Assembly: GCF_900186615.1 (NCBI RefSeq)
Contig: NZ_LT896588.1
Location: 1,352,219-1,416,218, forward strand
Source of the DNA: Parabacteroides bouchesdurhonensis
GTDB lineage: Bacteria > Bacteroidota > Bacteroidia > Bacteroidales > Tannerellaceae
DNA length: 64,000 nt
Direction: 5' to 3'
Part shown: in pieces, positions 17,840 through 24,363 of the stretch
How the letters are laid out: each line of letters opens with the position of its first letter
Position numbering within the stretch: the first letter of the stretch is position 1
The notes under the pieces: model-generated
The model's database searches: none
Told to the model about the DNA's origin: nothing
What the model saw: the letters and a program-made list of their open reading frames with translations, nothing else
Position numbers and translations under genes: made by a program

Positions 17840-18362
17840 GGTGATATATATTGCAGGTTCTATTCCTCTTTTCAGAGGAAAGCGGAGCAATCATTTCCGT
17901 TTACAAAGGCAAAGCAAGCACGGGGCTTTATGTCGGCTAAAAGGTCAGGCGGCTGCGCCGTTTCCCGATAAATCTTCCTCTCGCTTCGCTGCGAGCGTAT
18001 TTATCGGGAAAACCTTGTATCCGACCGCCCCGTGCAAAAGAGCCTTTGAAAACGGAAACGACCGCCCCGCCACCCACCGACCGAAAGGGAAAAAATAAGG
18101 TGGGGTTACGGGCAAGCAGGCGGCAGGGACAACCACCGCCGAAAGGCAGACGGGCAGACGGACGGCACGCCGCAGGGTATTTGCGGAGAAAATACCGTAG
18201 CTTATTAGGGAATTTTCCGAGCCGCAATACTACGTATCGCTGAAAATTCCCCAATAAGGCAAGGGGCAAGCCCCTCTGCACACCCCATCGGGGACGGCAT
18301 TTGCCGCCCCTGAAGATACCAAAAATCATTGTTTCACAAGCCAAAAAAGAAAGGAAGAATAT
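17840..18362. other. Candidate oriT region, non-coding and hairpin-rich
   Basis: A 520-bp stretch without a credible gene lies just before the relaxase. It holds a perfect 12-bp inverted repeat (17962-17973 with 17999-18010) that nests a smaller CTCGC/GCGAG hairpin. A second inverted repeat, 18201-18217 with 18242-18258 (16 of 17 paired), has a TACGTA palindrome in its loop. Relaxase genes usually lie beside their oriT, and such hairpins are typical of one. No nick site can be named from sequence alone. AGGAAG before 18363 serves the relaxase. Confidence 0.65.
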
Positions 18363-19730
18363 ATGGGTTTCGTAGTTTTACACATGGAAAAGGCGCACGG
18401 CAGCGACAGCGGAACGACCGCACATATCGAGCGTTTCATCATACCGAAGAACGCCGACCCCACACGCACGCACCTAAACCGCAGGCTCATCGGCTACCCC
18501 GACGGAGTGAAAGACCGTTCGGCGGCTGTTCAGAGAAGACTGGAAGAAGCGGGGCTGACACGCAAAATCGGAAGCAACCAAGTACGGGCTATCCGCATCA
18601 ACGTGTCGGGAACGCACGAGGACATGAAGCGGATAGAGGAAGAGGGGCGTTTGGACGAGTGGTGCGCCGACAATCTGAAATACTTCGCCGACACGTTCGG
18701 AAAGGAGAACATCGTGGCGGCTCACCTGCACAGGGACGAGGAAACGCCGCACATACACGTTACGCTCGTCCCCATCGTCAAGGGAGAGCGAAAGCGCAGG
18801 AAACGGGAGGAGCAGACGAAGAAGCGATACCGCAAGAAGCCGACCGACACCGTGAGGCTGTGCGCAGACGATATTATGACACGGCTGAAATTGAAGTCCT
18901 ACCAAGATACCTATGCCGAAGCGATGGCGAAATACGGGCTACAAAGGGGCATAGACGGCTCGAAGGCTCGCCACAAGTCCACGCAGCAGTATTATCGGGA
19001 TATACAGAAACTCTCCGACGACCTCAAAGCGGAAGTGGTGGATTTGCAACAGCAGAAAGAAACGGCACGGGAGGAACTCAGACGGACGAAAAAAGAGATA
19101 CAGACCGAGAAGCTGAAAGGGGCGGCAACCACCGCAGCCGCCAACATCGCCGAGAGCGTCGGTTCTCTTTTCGGCAGTAACAAGGTCAAGACGCTGGAAA
19201 GGGAGAACACCGCCCTGCATAGGGAGGTAGCCGACCACGAGGAAACCATCGAAGCCCTGCAAGATAGGATACAGACCATGCAGGCAGACCACAGCAGGGA
19301 GATATGGGAAATGCAGCAAAAGCACGGCAGGGAGATAGCCGACAAGGACACAAGGCACAAGCAGGAAATATCGTTTCTGAAAACGGTAATCGCAAGGGCG
19401 GCGGCATGGTTTCCCTATTTCCGTGAAATGCTCCGTATCGAAAACCTCTGCCGCCTTATTGGGTTCGATGAAAGGCAGACCGCAACGCTCGTCAAGGGAA
19501 AGCCGTTGGAGTATGCAGGGGAACTCTACTCGGAGGAACACGGACGGAAATTCACGACCGAAAGGGCAGGTTTCCAAGTGCTGAAAGACCCCACCGACGG
19601 GACAAGACTGGTTCTTGCCATCGACCGAAAGCCCATTGCCGAGTGGTTCAAGGAACAGTTCGAGAAGTTAAGGCAGAACATACGCCGACCTATACAACCG
19701 CAAAGGAAAGGCAAAAGCATAAAATTATAG
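18363..19730 (+). CDS. MobV-family relaxase (Pre/Mob)
   Basis: 455 residues. The N-terminal relaxase domain has the start MGFVVLHMEKAHGSDSG and the metal/catalytic motif HLHRDEETPHIHVTLVP (HxDExxPHxH) near residue 120, which defines the MobV (Pre_Mob, PF01076) family. Residues 210-340 form a long charged coiled coil. The C-terminal 100 residues (LRIENLCRLIGFDERQTATL onward) recur in decayed form at about 21390-21770. It should nick oriT and pilot the strand during mobilization. Confidence 0.92.
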   Translation: MGFVVLHMEKAHGSDSGTTAHIERFIIPKNADPTRTHLNRRLIGYPDGVKDRSAAVQRRLEEAGLTRKIGSNQVRAIRINVSGTHEDMKRIEEEGRLDEWCADNLKYFADTFGKENIVAAHLHRDEETPHIHVTLVPIVKGERKRRKREEQTKKRYRKKPTDTVRLCADDIMTRLKLKSYQDTYAEAMAKYGLQRGIDGSKARHKSTQQYYRDIQKLSDDLKAEVVDLQQQKETAREELRRTKKEIQTEKLKGAATTAAANIAESVGSLFGSNKVKTLERENTALHREVADHEETIEALQDRIQTMQADHSREIWEMQQKHGREIADKDTRHKQEISFLKTVIARAAAWFPYFREMLRIENLCRLIGFDERQTATLVKGKPLEYAGELYSEEHGRKFTTERAGFQVLKDPTDGTRLVLAIDRKPIAEWFKEQFEKLRQNIRRPIQPQRKGKSIKL

Positions 19731-19753
19731 AAATTCGATGCATACAAAGAAAA

Positions 19754-19829
19754 TGAAACGAGGTATTTAACTTTTGAGCCATACAACAAAATAATTTCTT
19801 TTGCAAAGAGTTATCTTTGCAAAAGAAAT
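19754..19829 (+). promoter_or_regulatory. AraC-gene promoter with shared operator and palindrome
   Basis: The -7 box TATCTTTG is at 19812-19819. The motif TTTGAGCCATACAACAAAAT (with one more T in front, 19772-19792) lies 40 bp before it, start to start, and recurs before the acetyltransferase gene. A perfect 16-bp inverted repeat (19794-19809 with 19814-19829, 4-bp loop) covers the -7 box. Together these suggest autoregulation: one site shared with the target gene, and a second operator or RNA hairpin over the start region. Confidence 0.65.
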
Positions 19830-19853
19830 CATTGTTATAATCAAATAGAAGAA

Positions 19854-20696
19854 ATGACAGACGGAATCAATACACTACGTTATTCAGATATTTTTTTGGC
19901 GATGTATTTCGATGATGGAAAAAGTTGCTTGCATCGGAATCATTCCCATGTTTTAGTATATATGTACTCAGGTGAAATAGTCATAGAGGAGAAGGGTGAA
20001 ACGACCCGATTGCATAAAGGAGAGTGTGCATTTATCCGCAAGGATTTCAGTGTACAGATGACCAAGCAAGCATGGAACGGAGAACAGTTCAAAGCTATTT
20101 TCTTGATGTTTTCTCCGAAATTTCTGCGTAGCTTTTATAATAGGTTAGATAAAAACACCCTGCCCAAAGATGCCAAACGGAATAAGATAAGTCTGTGTAA
20201 GTTGCCCTCCAACCGTCCCGACATCGTAAGCTTGTTCGAATCCATGACTCCTTATTTTAATTCAGACATTGAACCGACAGAAGAGCTACTGCAACTAAAA
20301 ATGGTCGAGGGAATGTATGTGCTACTCAATACAAGTAAGAATCTGTATGCTTCGGTTTTCGATTTTACTGACCCGTGGAAAATCGACATATTGGATTTTC
20401 TGGAGAGTAATTACATGAATGACATATCGATGGAAGAGATTGCCAACTATACCGGGCGCAGTTTGTCCACGTTCAAGCGGGATTTCAAAAAGTGCAGCAC
20501 GCTCTCCCCACGCGAATGGCTGATTCATCGCCGTCTCGAAGCCGCTCATGAGTTGATACGGAAGGGCGAACGCAAGGTGTCGGAAATCTGTTTTGAGGTT
20601 GGATTCAAGAATCTCTCACACTTCTCGAAGATTTATAAAGAAAGATACGGTATTTCTCCGAAAGGGTATTTACAGCATGAAACGGGTCTCGCATAG
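19854..20696 (+). CDS. AraC/XylS-family transcriptional regulator
   Basis: 280 residues. The N-terminal 160 residues are a cupin-like sensor (SCLHRNHSHVLVYMYSGEIVIEEKGE). The C-terminal 100 residues are two helix-turn-helix motifs: MEEIANYTGRSLSTFKRDFK, and VSEICFEVGFKNLSHFSKIYKERYGISPKGY, which is the AraC signature. The signal is unknown. Its likely target is the acetyltransferase gene 107 bp downstream, because both promoters share a 21-bp motif at identical spacing. It is cargo of the mobile element, immediately after the relaxase gene. Confidence 0.9.
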   Translation: MTDGINTLRYSDIFLAMYFDDGKSCLHRNHSHVLVYMYSGEIVIEEKGETTRLHKGECAFIRKDFSVQMTKQAWNGEQFKAIFLMFSPKFLRSFYNRLDKNTLPKDAKRNKISLCKLPSNRPDIVSLFESMTPYFNSDIEPTEELLQLKMVEGMYVLLNTSKNLYASVFDFTDPWKIDILDFLESNYMNDISMEEIANYTGRSLSTFKRDFKKCSTLSPREWLIHRRLEAAHELIRKGERKVSEICFEVGFKNLSHFSKIYKERYGISPKGYLQHETGLA

Positions 20697-20718
20697 ATTG
20701 CGGGACTTTTTTTATTCC

Positions 20719-20785
20719 TGAACCTTGCAGCAAAGCATTTTGAACCATACAGCAAAATCGTTGTGTGACATTCCCATTACCTTTG
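20719..20785 (+). promoter_or_regulatory. Acetyltransferase promoter with AraC-site candidates
   Basis: The -7 box TACCTTTG is at 20778-20785. The motif TTTGAACCATACAGCAAAAT (with one more T in front, 20738-20758) begins 40 bp upstream of it. A weaker copy, TGAACCTTGCAGCAAAGC at 20719-20736, lies exactly 22 bp before the TGAACC of the main site (14 of 18 matches). Direct repeats two helical turns apart are the usual binding layout of AraC proteins. Confidence 0.65.
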
Positions 20786-20803
20786 CATCAGAAACATAAA
20801 AAC

Positions 20804-21379
20804 ATGGAAAGTATGAAGAATATTTTTGAAAAAGACTTGTCGGGTGAAATGGTTTCGCCCAATGAGCAGGGTTACGAGGCATTGATTAGCGATATTTTTG
20901 CAACTATCAAGACTGCGACTGAAATGAATACAGGTTATCGCACTCCTGAAGAGGTGCATGAGTATATGGGGCGGATTCTCGACAAACCACTCGAAGAGAG
21001 TACGACTGTGCTGCCGCCGCTCTATATAGATTATGGTAAACCAATCACTATCGGCAAAGGGTGCTTTATACAACAGTGCTGTACGTTCTTTGGTCGTGGC
21101 GGTATCACGATTGGCAATGATGTATTTATCGGTCCTAAAGTCAATCTGATTACGATTAACCACGATCCGAATCCGGAAAATCGCAGTGCCACCTTTGGTC
21201 GTCCAATTGTCATCGAGGACAAAGCATGGATTGGTATCAATTCGACTATACTACCGGGAGTGCGTATCGGTTACGGTGCAATTGTCGGAGCCGGCAGCGT
21301 GGTAACCAAAGATGTGCCGCCTATGACAATTGTAGCTGGCAACCCTGCCAAATTTATTAAAAAAATCGAAGTTAAATGA
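20804..21379 (+). CDS. Maltose/galactoside-type O-acetyltransferase (left-handed beta helix)
   Basis: 191 residues from the ATG at 20804 (MESMKNIF). Residues 60-185 are hexapeptide repeats of the MAT type: IGKGCFIQQCCTFFGRGGITIGNDVFIGP, the catalytic His in TINHDPNP, then GINSTILPGVRIGYGAIVGAGSVV and GNPAKFIKKI. It should move acetyl from acetyl-CoA to a sugar hydroxyl in the cytoplasm. The acceptor is unknown. It is cargo of the mobile element and probably controlled by the AraC protein upstream. The longer frame start at 20765 overlaps the promoter box and is rejected. Confidence 0.88.
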   Translation: MESMKNIFEKDLSGEMVSPNEQGYEALISDIFATIKTATEMNTGYRTPEEVHEYMGRILDKPLEESTTVLPPLYIDYGKPITIGKGCFIQQCCTFFGRGGITIGNDVFIGPKVNLITINHDPNPENRSATFGRPIVIEDKAWIGINSTILPGVRIGYGAIVGAGSVVTKDVPPMTIVAGNPAKFIKKIEVK

Positions 21380-21770
21380 GGAAATTACAAGTTCTTGTTC
21401 TCCTGCAGAGCACAACAAAGAGGTATCAAGGCTTACACAGCTTGTGGATAGTGCGCTTGGTTCCCGTTGGCGAAAGAAGTCCTGAGAATAGAGAACCTTT
21501 GCTGGATTATCGGCTTCGACGAGAGGCAGACAGCTATACTCGTTTGCGGCAGACTGTTGAAGTATGCAGGTGAGCTCTATTCGGAGGAACACAAACGCAC
21601 GTTCACAACTGAAAAGGCAACTTTTCAAATGTTGAAAGGCCATACAAACAAAAAAAACAGGTGCTCAAAATCGACAGGAAACCTATTGCAGAATAGTTCA
21701 GAGAGCTGTTTGAGAAACTAAGACAGAGCATACGGCAACCAAGGAAAAGCAATCGGGGATTTAAGTCACA
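21380..21770 (+). pseudogene. Decayed MobV relaxase 3' end
   Basis: The translation from about 21405 reads HNKEVSRLTQ, then LRIENLCWIIGFDERQTAIL, KYAGELYSEEH, FTTEKATFQMLK and (in another frame) IDRKPIAE. These match in order the C-terminal 110 residues of the intact relaxase at 18363-19730. At least two frameshifts and an in-frame stop (after IDRKPIAE) break it. Many residues differ, so it derives from a related but separate relaxase rather than from a recent copy. It begins directly after the acetyltransferase stop codon. Confidence 0.85.
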
Positions 21771-21827
21771 ACATACGACAATATGCCCATCTTTAATTGT
21801 TCTGATAATTAAAGATGGGCATACACT

Positions 21828-22544
21828 TCACTCCCGACAAATCCGTTCTCTAATTTTTCCCCATGCAGGTGTATTCGATAAGCAGCTATCTTGTATCGTA
21901 TAATACATCTCCCGAAAGCGTGATATTGGTATAGTAAAACTTAATATATTCTCATGGATATAGCGACGCACAGAGGGGTCAAACAGTCCAATAAATGTAC
22001 GTTTCCCATTTTTGCTGTTTTCCAATGCTGCTTCTGAAAAAATAGAAGAACATCCCGAACCAAATTTTGCAGTAATTGCATCATCCGAATTGTTATCGTA
22101 AAATGTCCATGAAGCAAGTCCTGAAAGCATATCAGGAGTAGCCAAAAAGAAAATCCCCACCACATTATTAAAGTTTTCAAGTTCAATAATAGGTGAAATA
22201 TTCAAATACCGCATTGTCGTCATCTGCACATTTGCCTTTTCCACGAAATCAAGAACCAATTCTGAAGACTTCTTGTATTTTTCTTTGCTTGAAACAAACA
22301 TAGGCATCTTTTCATTCATGGTCGAAAAACCAGTATAGAACTTACCACCCATACACCCGATTCTATCGGCACTCAAAGATATCGGTTCACCACCAATCAG
22401 CTTTTCAAACTCCTTAAAAAAACAACCGTTGATTTTTTTCAAATCATCATTAATCTGTTCATCGGAATACCAAAATGCAAAGGGTAATTGCACCTTTTCT
22501 CCGAAAGCCTTTTGGATATTTTCTATAAAAACGCTTACTTCCAT
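21828..22544 (-). CDS. DUF169 domain-containing protein
   Basis: 238 residues from the ATG at 22544 (MEVSVFIENIQKAFGEKVQLPFAF). The frame runs on to a TTG at 22607 but that would cross the palindrome. Landmarks are DRIGCMGGKFYTGF, FVSSKEKYKKS, VVGIFFLATPDMLSGLASW, FGSGCSSIF and LSFTIPISRFREM, which I recognise as DUF169 (COG2043), a family of unknown function with conserved cysteines. Cys residues in the GCMGGKF and GSGCSS segments could bind a cofactor or metal; this is inference. It is divergent from marR, 73 bp apart. Confidence 0.75.
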   Translation of the reverse strand: MEVSVFIENIQKAFGEKVQLPFAFWYSDEQINDDLKKINGCFFKEFEKLIGGEPISLSADRIGCMGGKFYTGFSTMNEKMPMFVSSKEKYKKSSELVLDFVEKANVQMTTMRYLNISPIIELENFNNVVGIFFLATPDMLSGLASWTFYDNNSDDAITAKFGSGCSSIFSEAALENSKNGKRTFIGLFDPSVRRYIHENILSFTIPISRFREMYYTIQDSCLSNTPAWGKIRERICRE

Positions 22545-22567
22545 TTGGTTACTAATTACATTATAAC

Positions 22568-22587
22568 TATATTTGTCATGACAAATA
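22568..22587. promoter_or_regulatory. MarR operator candidate (18-bp perfect palindrome)
   Basis: TATTTGTCATGACAAATA at 22570-22587 is a perfect palindrome in the 73-bp gap between the divergent DUF169 and marR genes. It overlaps a -7 box for marR (TATATTTG, 22568-22575). Its size and symmetry fit a MarR dimer site, so one protein could repress both genes. Confidence 0.7.
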
Positions 22588-22617
22588 AATTTTTCAGCTT
22601 TTAACAAACCAAATAAT

Positions 22618-23064
22618 ATGGATATAGATAAAATGGTAAATCACAAAATAGCCAAACTTTCTGGTATAATCAAACGTCAAATATATCAAATCATATCAGA
22701 AGAGGGGCTGAACATAACACCGGAACAGTGGGTTATCTTAGTCTATTTATGGGAAAACGATGGTCAGACCATTGGTGATTTAGTCACGCAGTCGCAAAAA
22801 GACTTTGCCAATGTTACGAGAATAGTTGAAAAATTATCCAAAAACGGATATATCATCAAGCGGAAAAATCATAAAGATGGACGGAGTGTTCTTTTATATT
22901 GCACCGATAAAGTAAAAATAATTATGCCACATATAAATAAATGTCAAATGCTATCTCTAAACATCTCATTAAAAGGTATATCACAAGAAGAACAAGATAC
23001 ATTTCTTCATATCTTAGACAAGATTGAAAAGAATTGTATCAATTATCTGAACCCAACCAAGTAA
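22618..23064 (+). CDS. MarR-family transcriptional regulator
   Basis: 148 residues. The winged helix-turn-helix lies at about 35-100 (LNITPEQWVILVYLWENDGQ; IGDLVTQSQKDFANVTRIVEKLSKNGYIIKRKNHKDGRS, with the wing DGRS). Helices at both ends should dimerise. Proteins of this type usually repress a neighbouring divergent gene and let go on binding a small phenolic, oxidant or other ligand. The divergent DUF169 gene and the palindrome between them fit this. It is the last gene of the mobile element before the chromosome resumes. Confidence 0.9.
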   Translation: MDIDKMVNHKIAKLSGIIKRQIYQIISEEGLNITPEQWVILVYLWENDGQTIGDLVTQSQKDFANVTRIVEKLSKNGYIIKRKNHKDGRSVLLYCTDKVKIIMPHINKCQMLSLNISLKGISQEEQDTFLHILDKIEKNCINYLNPTK

Positions 23065-23492
23065 AATTATCGTGCCAATTGACAGATTGCATATAACACT
23101 GCAATTTCCGTCCGTTGTGCAGTTACAAACAACAGAAAATATGGAAAGCGTAAAAGAACGGTTGTTATCAGGGTAAAAAGTGCCGTGAAAGTTCGTTCTT
23201 TCGGAAAAAGAGATTATATTTGCAAATGAAGGAGTTATTTGACAGCATAGCACCGCAAACCGCTGAAAACTGTACGGTTGCCAATTCGTTACTGTTATTT
23301 CTCAAATATTCCGCTAAATGTTTATTCCTCAAATGGTTGTGTCAAACCGCTGAAAATCTAAAATAGTTCATAATGTAATTAAATGGATTAATAGATGTCT
23401 CCCCTTGTTATGATATGGTAAAAAAAGTCCCTCAATATAAATAACAAATCAAGGCCTTTTTTGTTCCTTTGCGGCAGTAAAATTTTAGTATC
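23065..23492. other. Non-coding right-end region of the mobile element
   Basis: Without a credible gene over 428 bp. It is AT-rich and contains ATATTTGC at 23216-23223, which could be a weak promoter box. The right end of the element should lie here. I compared it with the left end (15880-16100) and found no convincing direct repeat. The last 30 bp probably hold the promoter of the PAP2 gene (TTCCTTTG, one base from the -7 consensus, near 23464). Confidence 0.5.
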
Positions 23493-24245
23493 ATGAGAAG
23501 ATTTGTCGTATTGTTGCTAGCGGTGCTGTGCCTGGCGGGTGCTTCTTCGGCTATGGAGGTAGCTCCGGACACGGTTGCGTACCGTATGCCTGTGGTGGAG
23601 TATAAATTCAACCCTAAATCGCTGATCCTGCCTGCTTCGTTGATAACGGTGGGGGCTGTGGGCACGGCTATTGACGGGATGAATGATTTCCATCTTTTCT
23701 CGCGCAAAGAGTCCGTGAAGAAGATACATATAGACGATTATATGGAATGGGGTATGCTGGCCTGGCCTTTCGTATGCGATTTGATGGGGAAGGAGAAGCA
23801 TAATTGGGTGGACCAGCTCTGCCTTGTCGTATTGGCCGAGGGGCTGAATGCAGGTATGACCCGCACGTTGAAATACACCGTAAATGAAACCCGTCCTGAC
23901 GGTGCTCCTTATTCGTTTCCTTCGGGACATACGGCGAATGCTTTTCTGGGAGCCCATATGGCTTATAAAGAGTTTAAAGACAGCAACCCGTGGCTTGCTT
24001 ATTCGGGCTATGCGCTGGCAACGTTGGTGGCGGGCTCGCGATTGTATAACAACCGGCATTGGGTGTCGGATGTGTTGGCCGGCGCCGGTTTTGGCATTCT
24101 CTCTGTGGAGCTGTCTTATCTTATCTATTTCCCGGTGCGTAATGCCGTTGCCCGCAGGATAAACACCCGGGGGGCAAAGAACCTGGTGATCTCTCCTGTG
24201 GTGAGCGAACAGGGTGGCGGTTTGTACTTCTCTTATTCCTTTTAA
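23493..24245 (+). CDS. PAP2-family phosphatase, exported
   Basis: 250 residues with a signal peptide (ending near SSAMEVA). The PAP2 acid phosphatase motifs appear in order: KYTVNETRPDG (KxxxxxxRP), PSGHTANAF (PSGH) and SRLYNNRHWVSDVLAG (SRxxxxxHxxxD). It should dephosphorylate a lipid phosphate such as undecaprenyl pyrophosphate or phosphatidyl phosphate at the envelope. It is transcribed alone and converges on the GH3-family gene, with a 23-bp repeat array between them. Confidence 0.9.
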   Translation: MRRFVVLLLAVLCLAGASSAMEVAPDTVAYRMPVVEYKFNPKSLILPASLITVGAVGTAIDGMNDFHLFSRKESVKKIHIDDYMEWGMLAWPFVCDLMGKEKHNWVDQLCLVVLAEGLNAGMTRTLKYTVNETRPDGAPYSFPSGHTANAFLGAHMAYKEFKDSNPWLAYSGYALATLVAGSRLYNNRHWVSDVLAGAGFGILSVELSYLIYFPVRNAVARRINTRGAKNLVISPVVSEQGGGLYFSYSF

Positions 24246-24271
24246 ATGTGTACCGGATTCCAGACCTTGGA

Positions 24272-24363
24272 GAGTTATAACTCTAGAGTGTCTGGAGTTA
24301 TGCTTGCAGAGTGTCTGGAGTTATAAGTGCGGAATGTCTGGAGTTATAACTCCAGAGTGTCTG
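24272..24363. repeat. Four tandem 23-bp repeats overlapping the GH3 gene end
   Basis: Units begin at 24272, 24295, 24318 and 24341. Each starts GAGTTAT and ends (A/G)TGTCTG; the first and last contain the 12-bp palindrome GAGTTATAACTC. A fifth, degenerate start (GAATTAAT) follows at 24364. The stop codon and last 14 or so codons of the GH3-family gene (minus strand) fall inside the array. Confidence 0.9.

Larger units (their letters stand above)
15925..23492. mobile_element. Integrative mobilizable element, composite (ends approximate)
   Basis: A block with integrase, oriT-like hairpins and MobV relaxase plus cargo interrupts the normal chromosomal genes. It carries, in order, tyrosine integrase, a 130-residue HTH-like protein, oriT candidate, relaxase, AraC regulator, O-acetyltransferase, relaxase remnant, DUF169 protein and MarR regulator. 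There are no conjugation (tra) genes, so transfer would need a helper element. The left end lies within about 15880-16100 and the right end within 23065-23490. I could not find a convincing direct repeat to define att sites, so the ends given are limits, not junctions. Confidence 0.8.

Noticed and set aside
18329-19180. A 283-codon overlapping frame on the plus strand inside the relaxase gene
   Set aside because: It is Arg-rich and shows no domain, which is typical of an out-of-frame reading. The other frame holds the MobV motif and a ribosome site.
21828-22607. Longer DUF169 start at TTG 22607
   Set aside because: It would place the palindrome and the promoter inside the coding region. The ATG at 22544 gives a normal start.
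15888-23292. GTAGCGAATTAGC (15888) resembles the reverse complement of 23280-23292, as possible att sites
   Set aside because: Only 11 of 13 bases match, and they are inverted relative to each other. Integration by a tyrosine recombinase should leave direct repeats.
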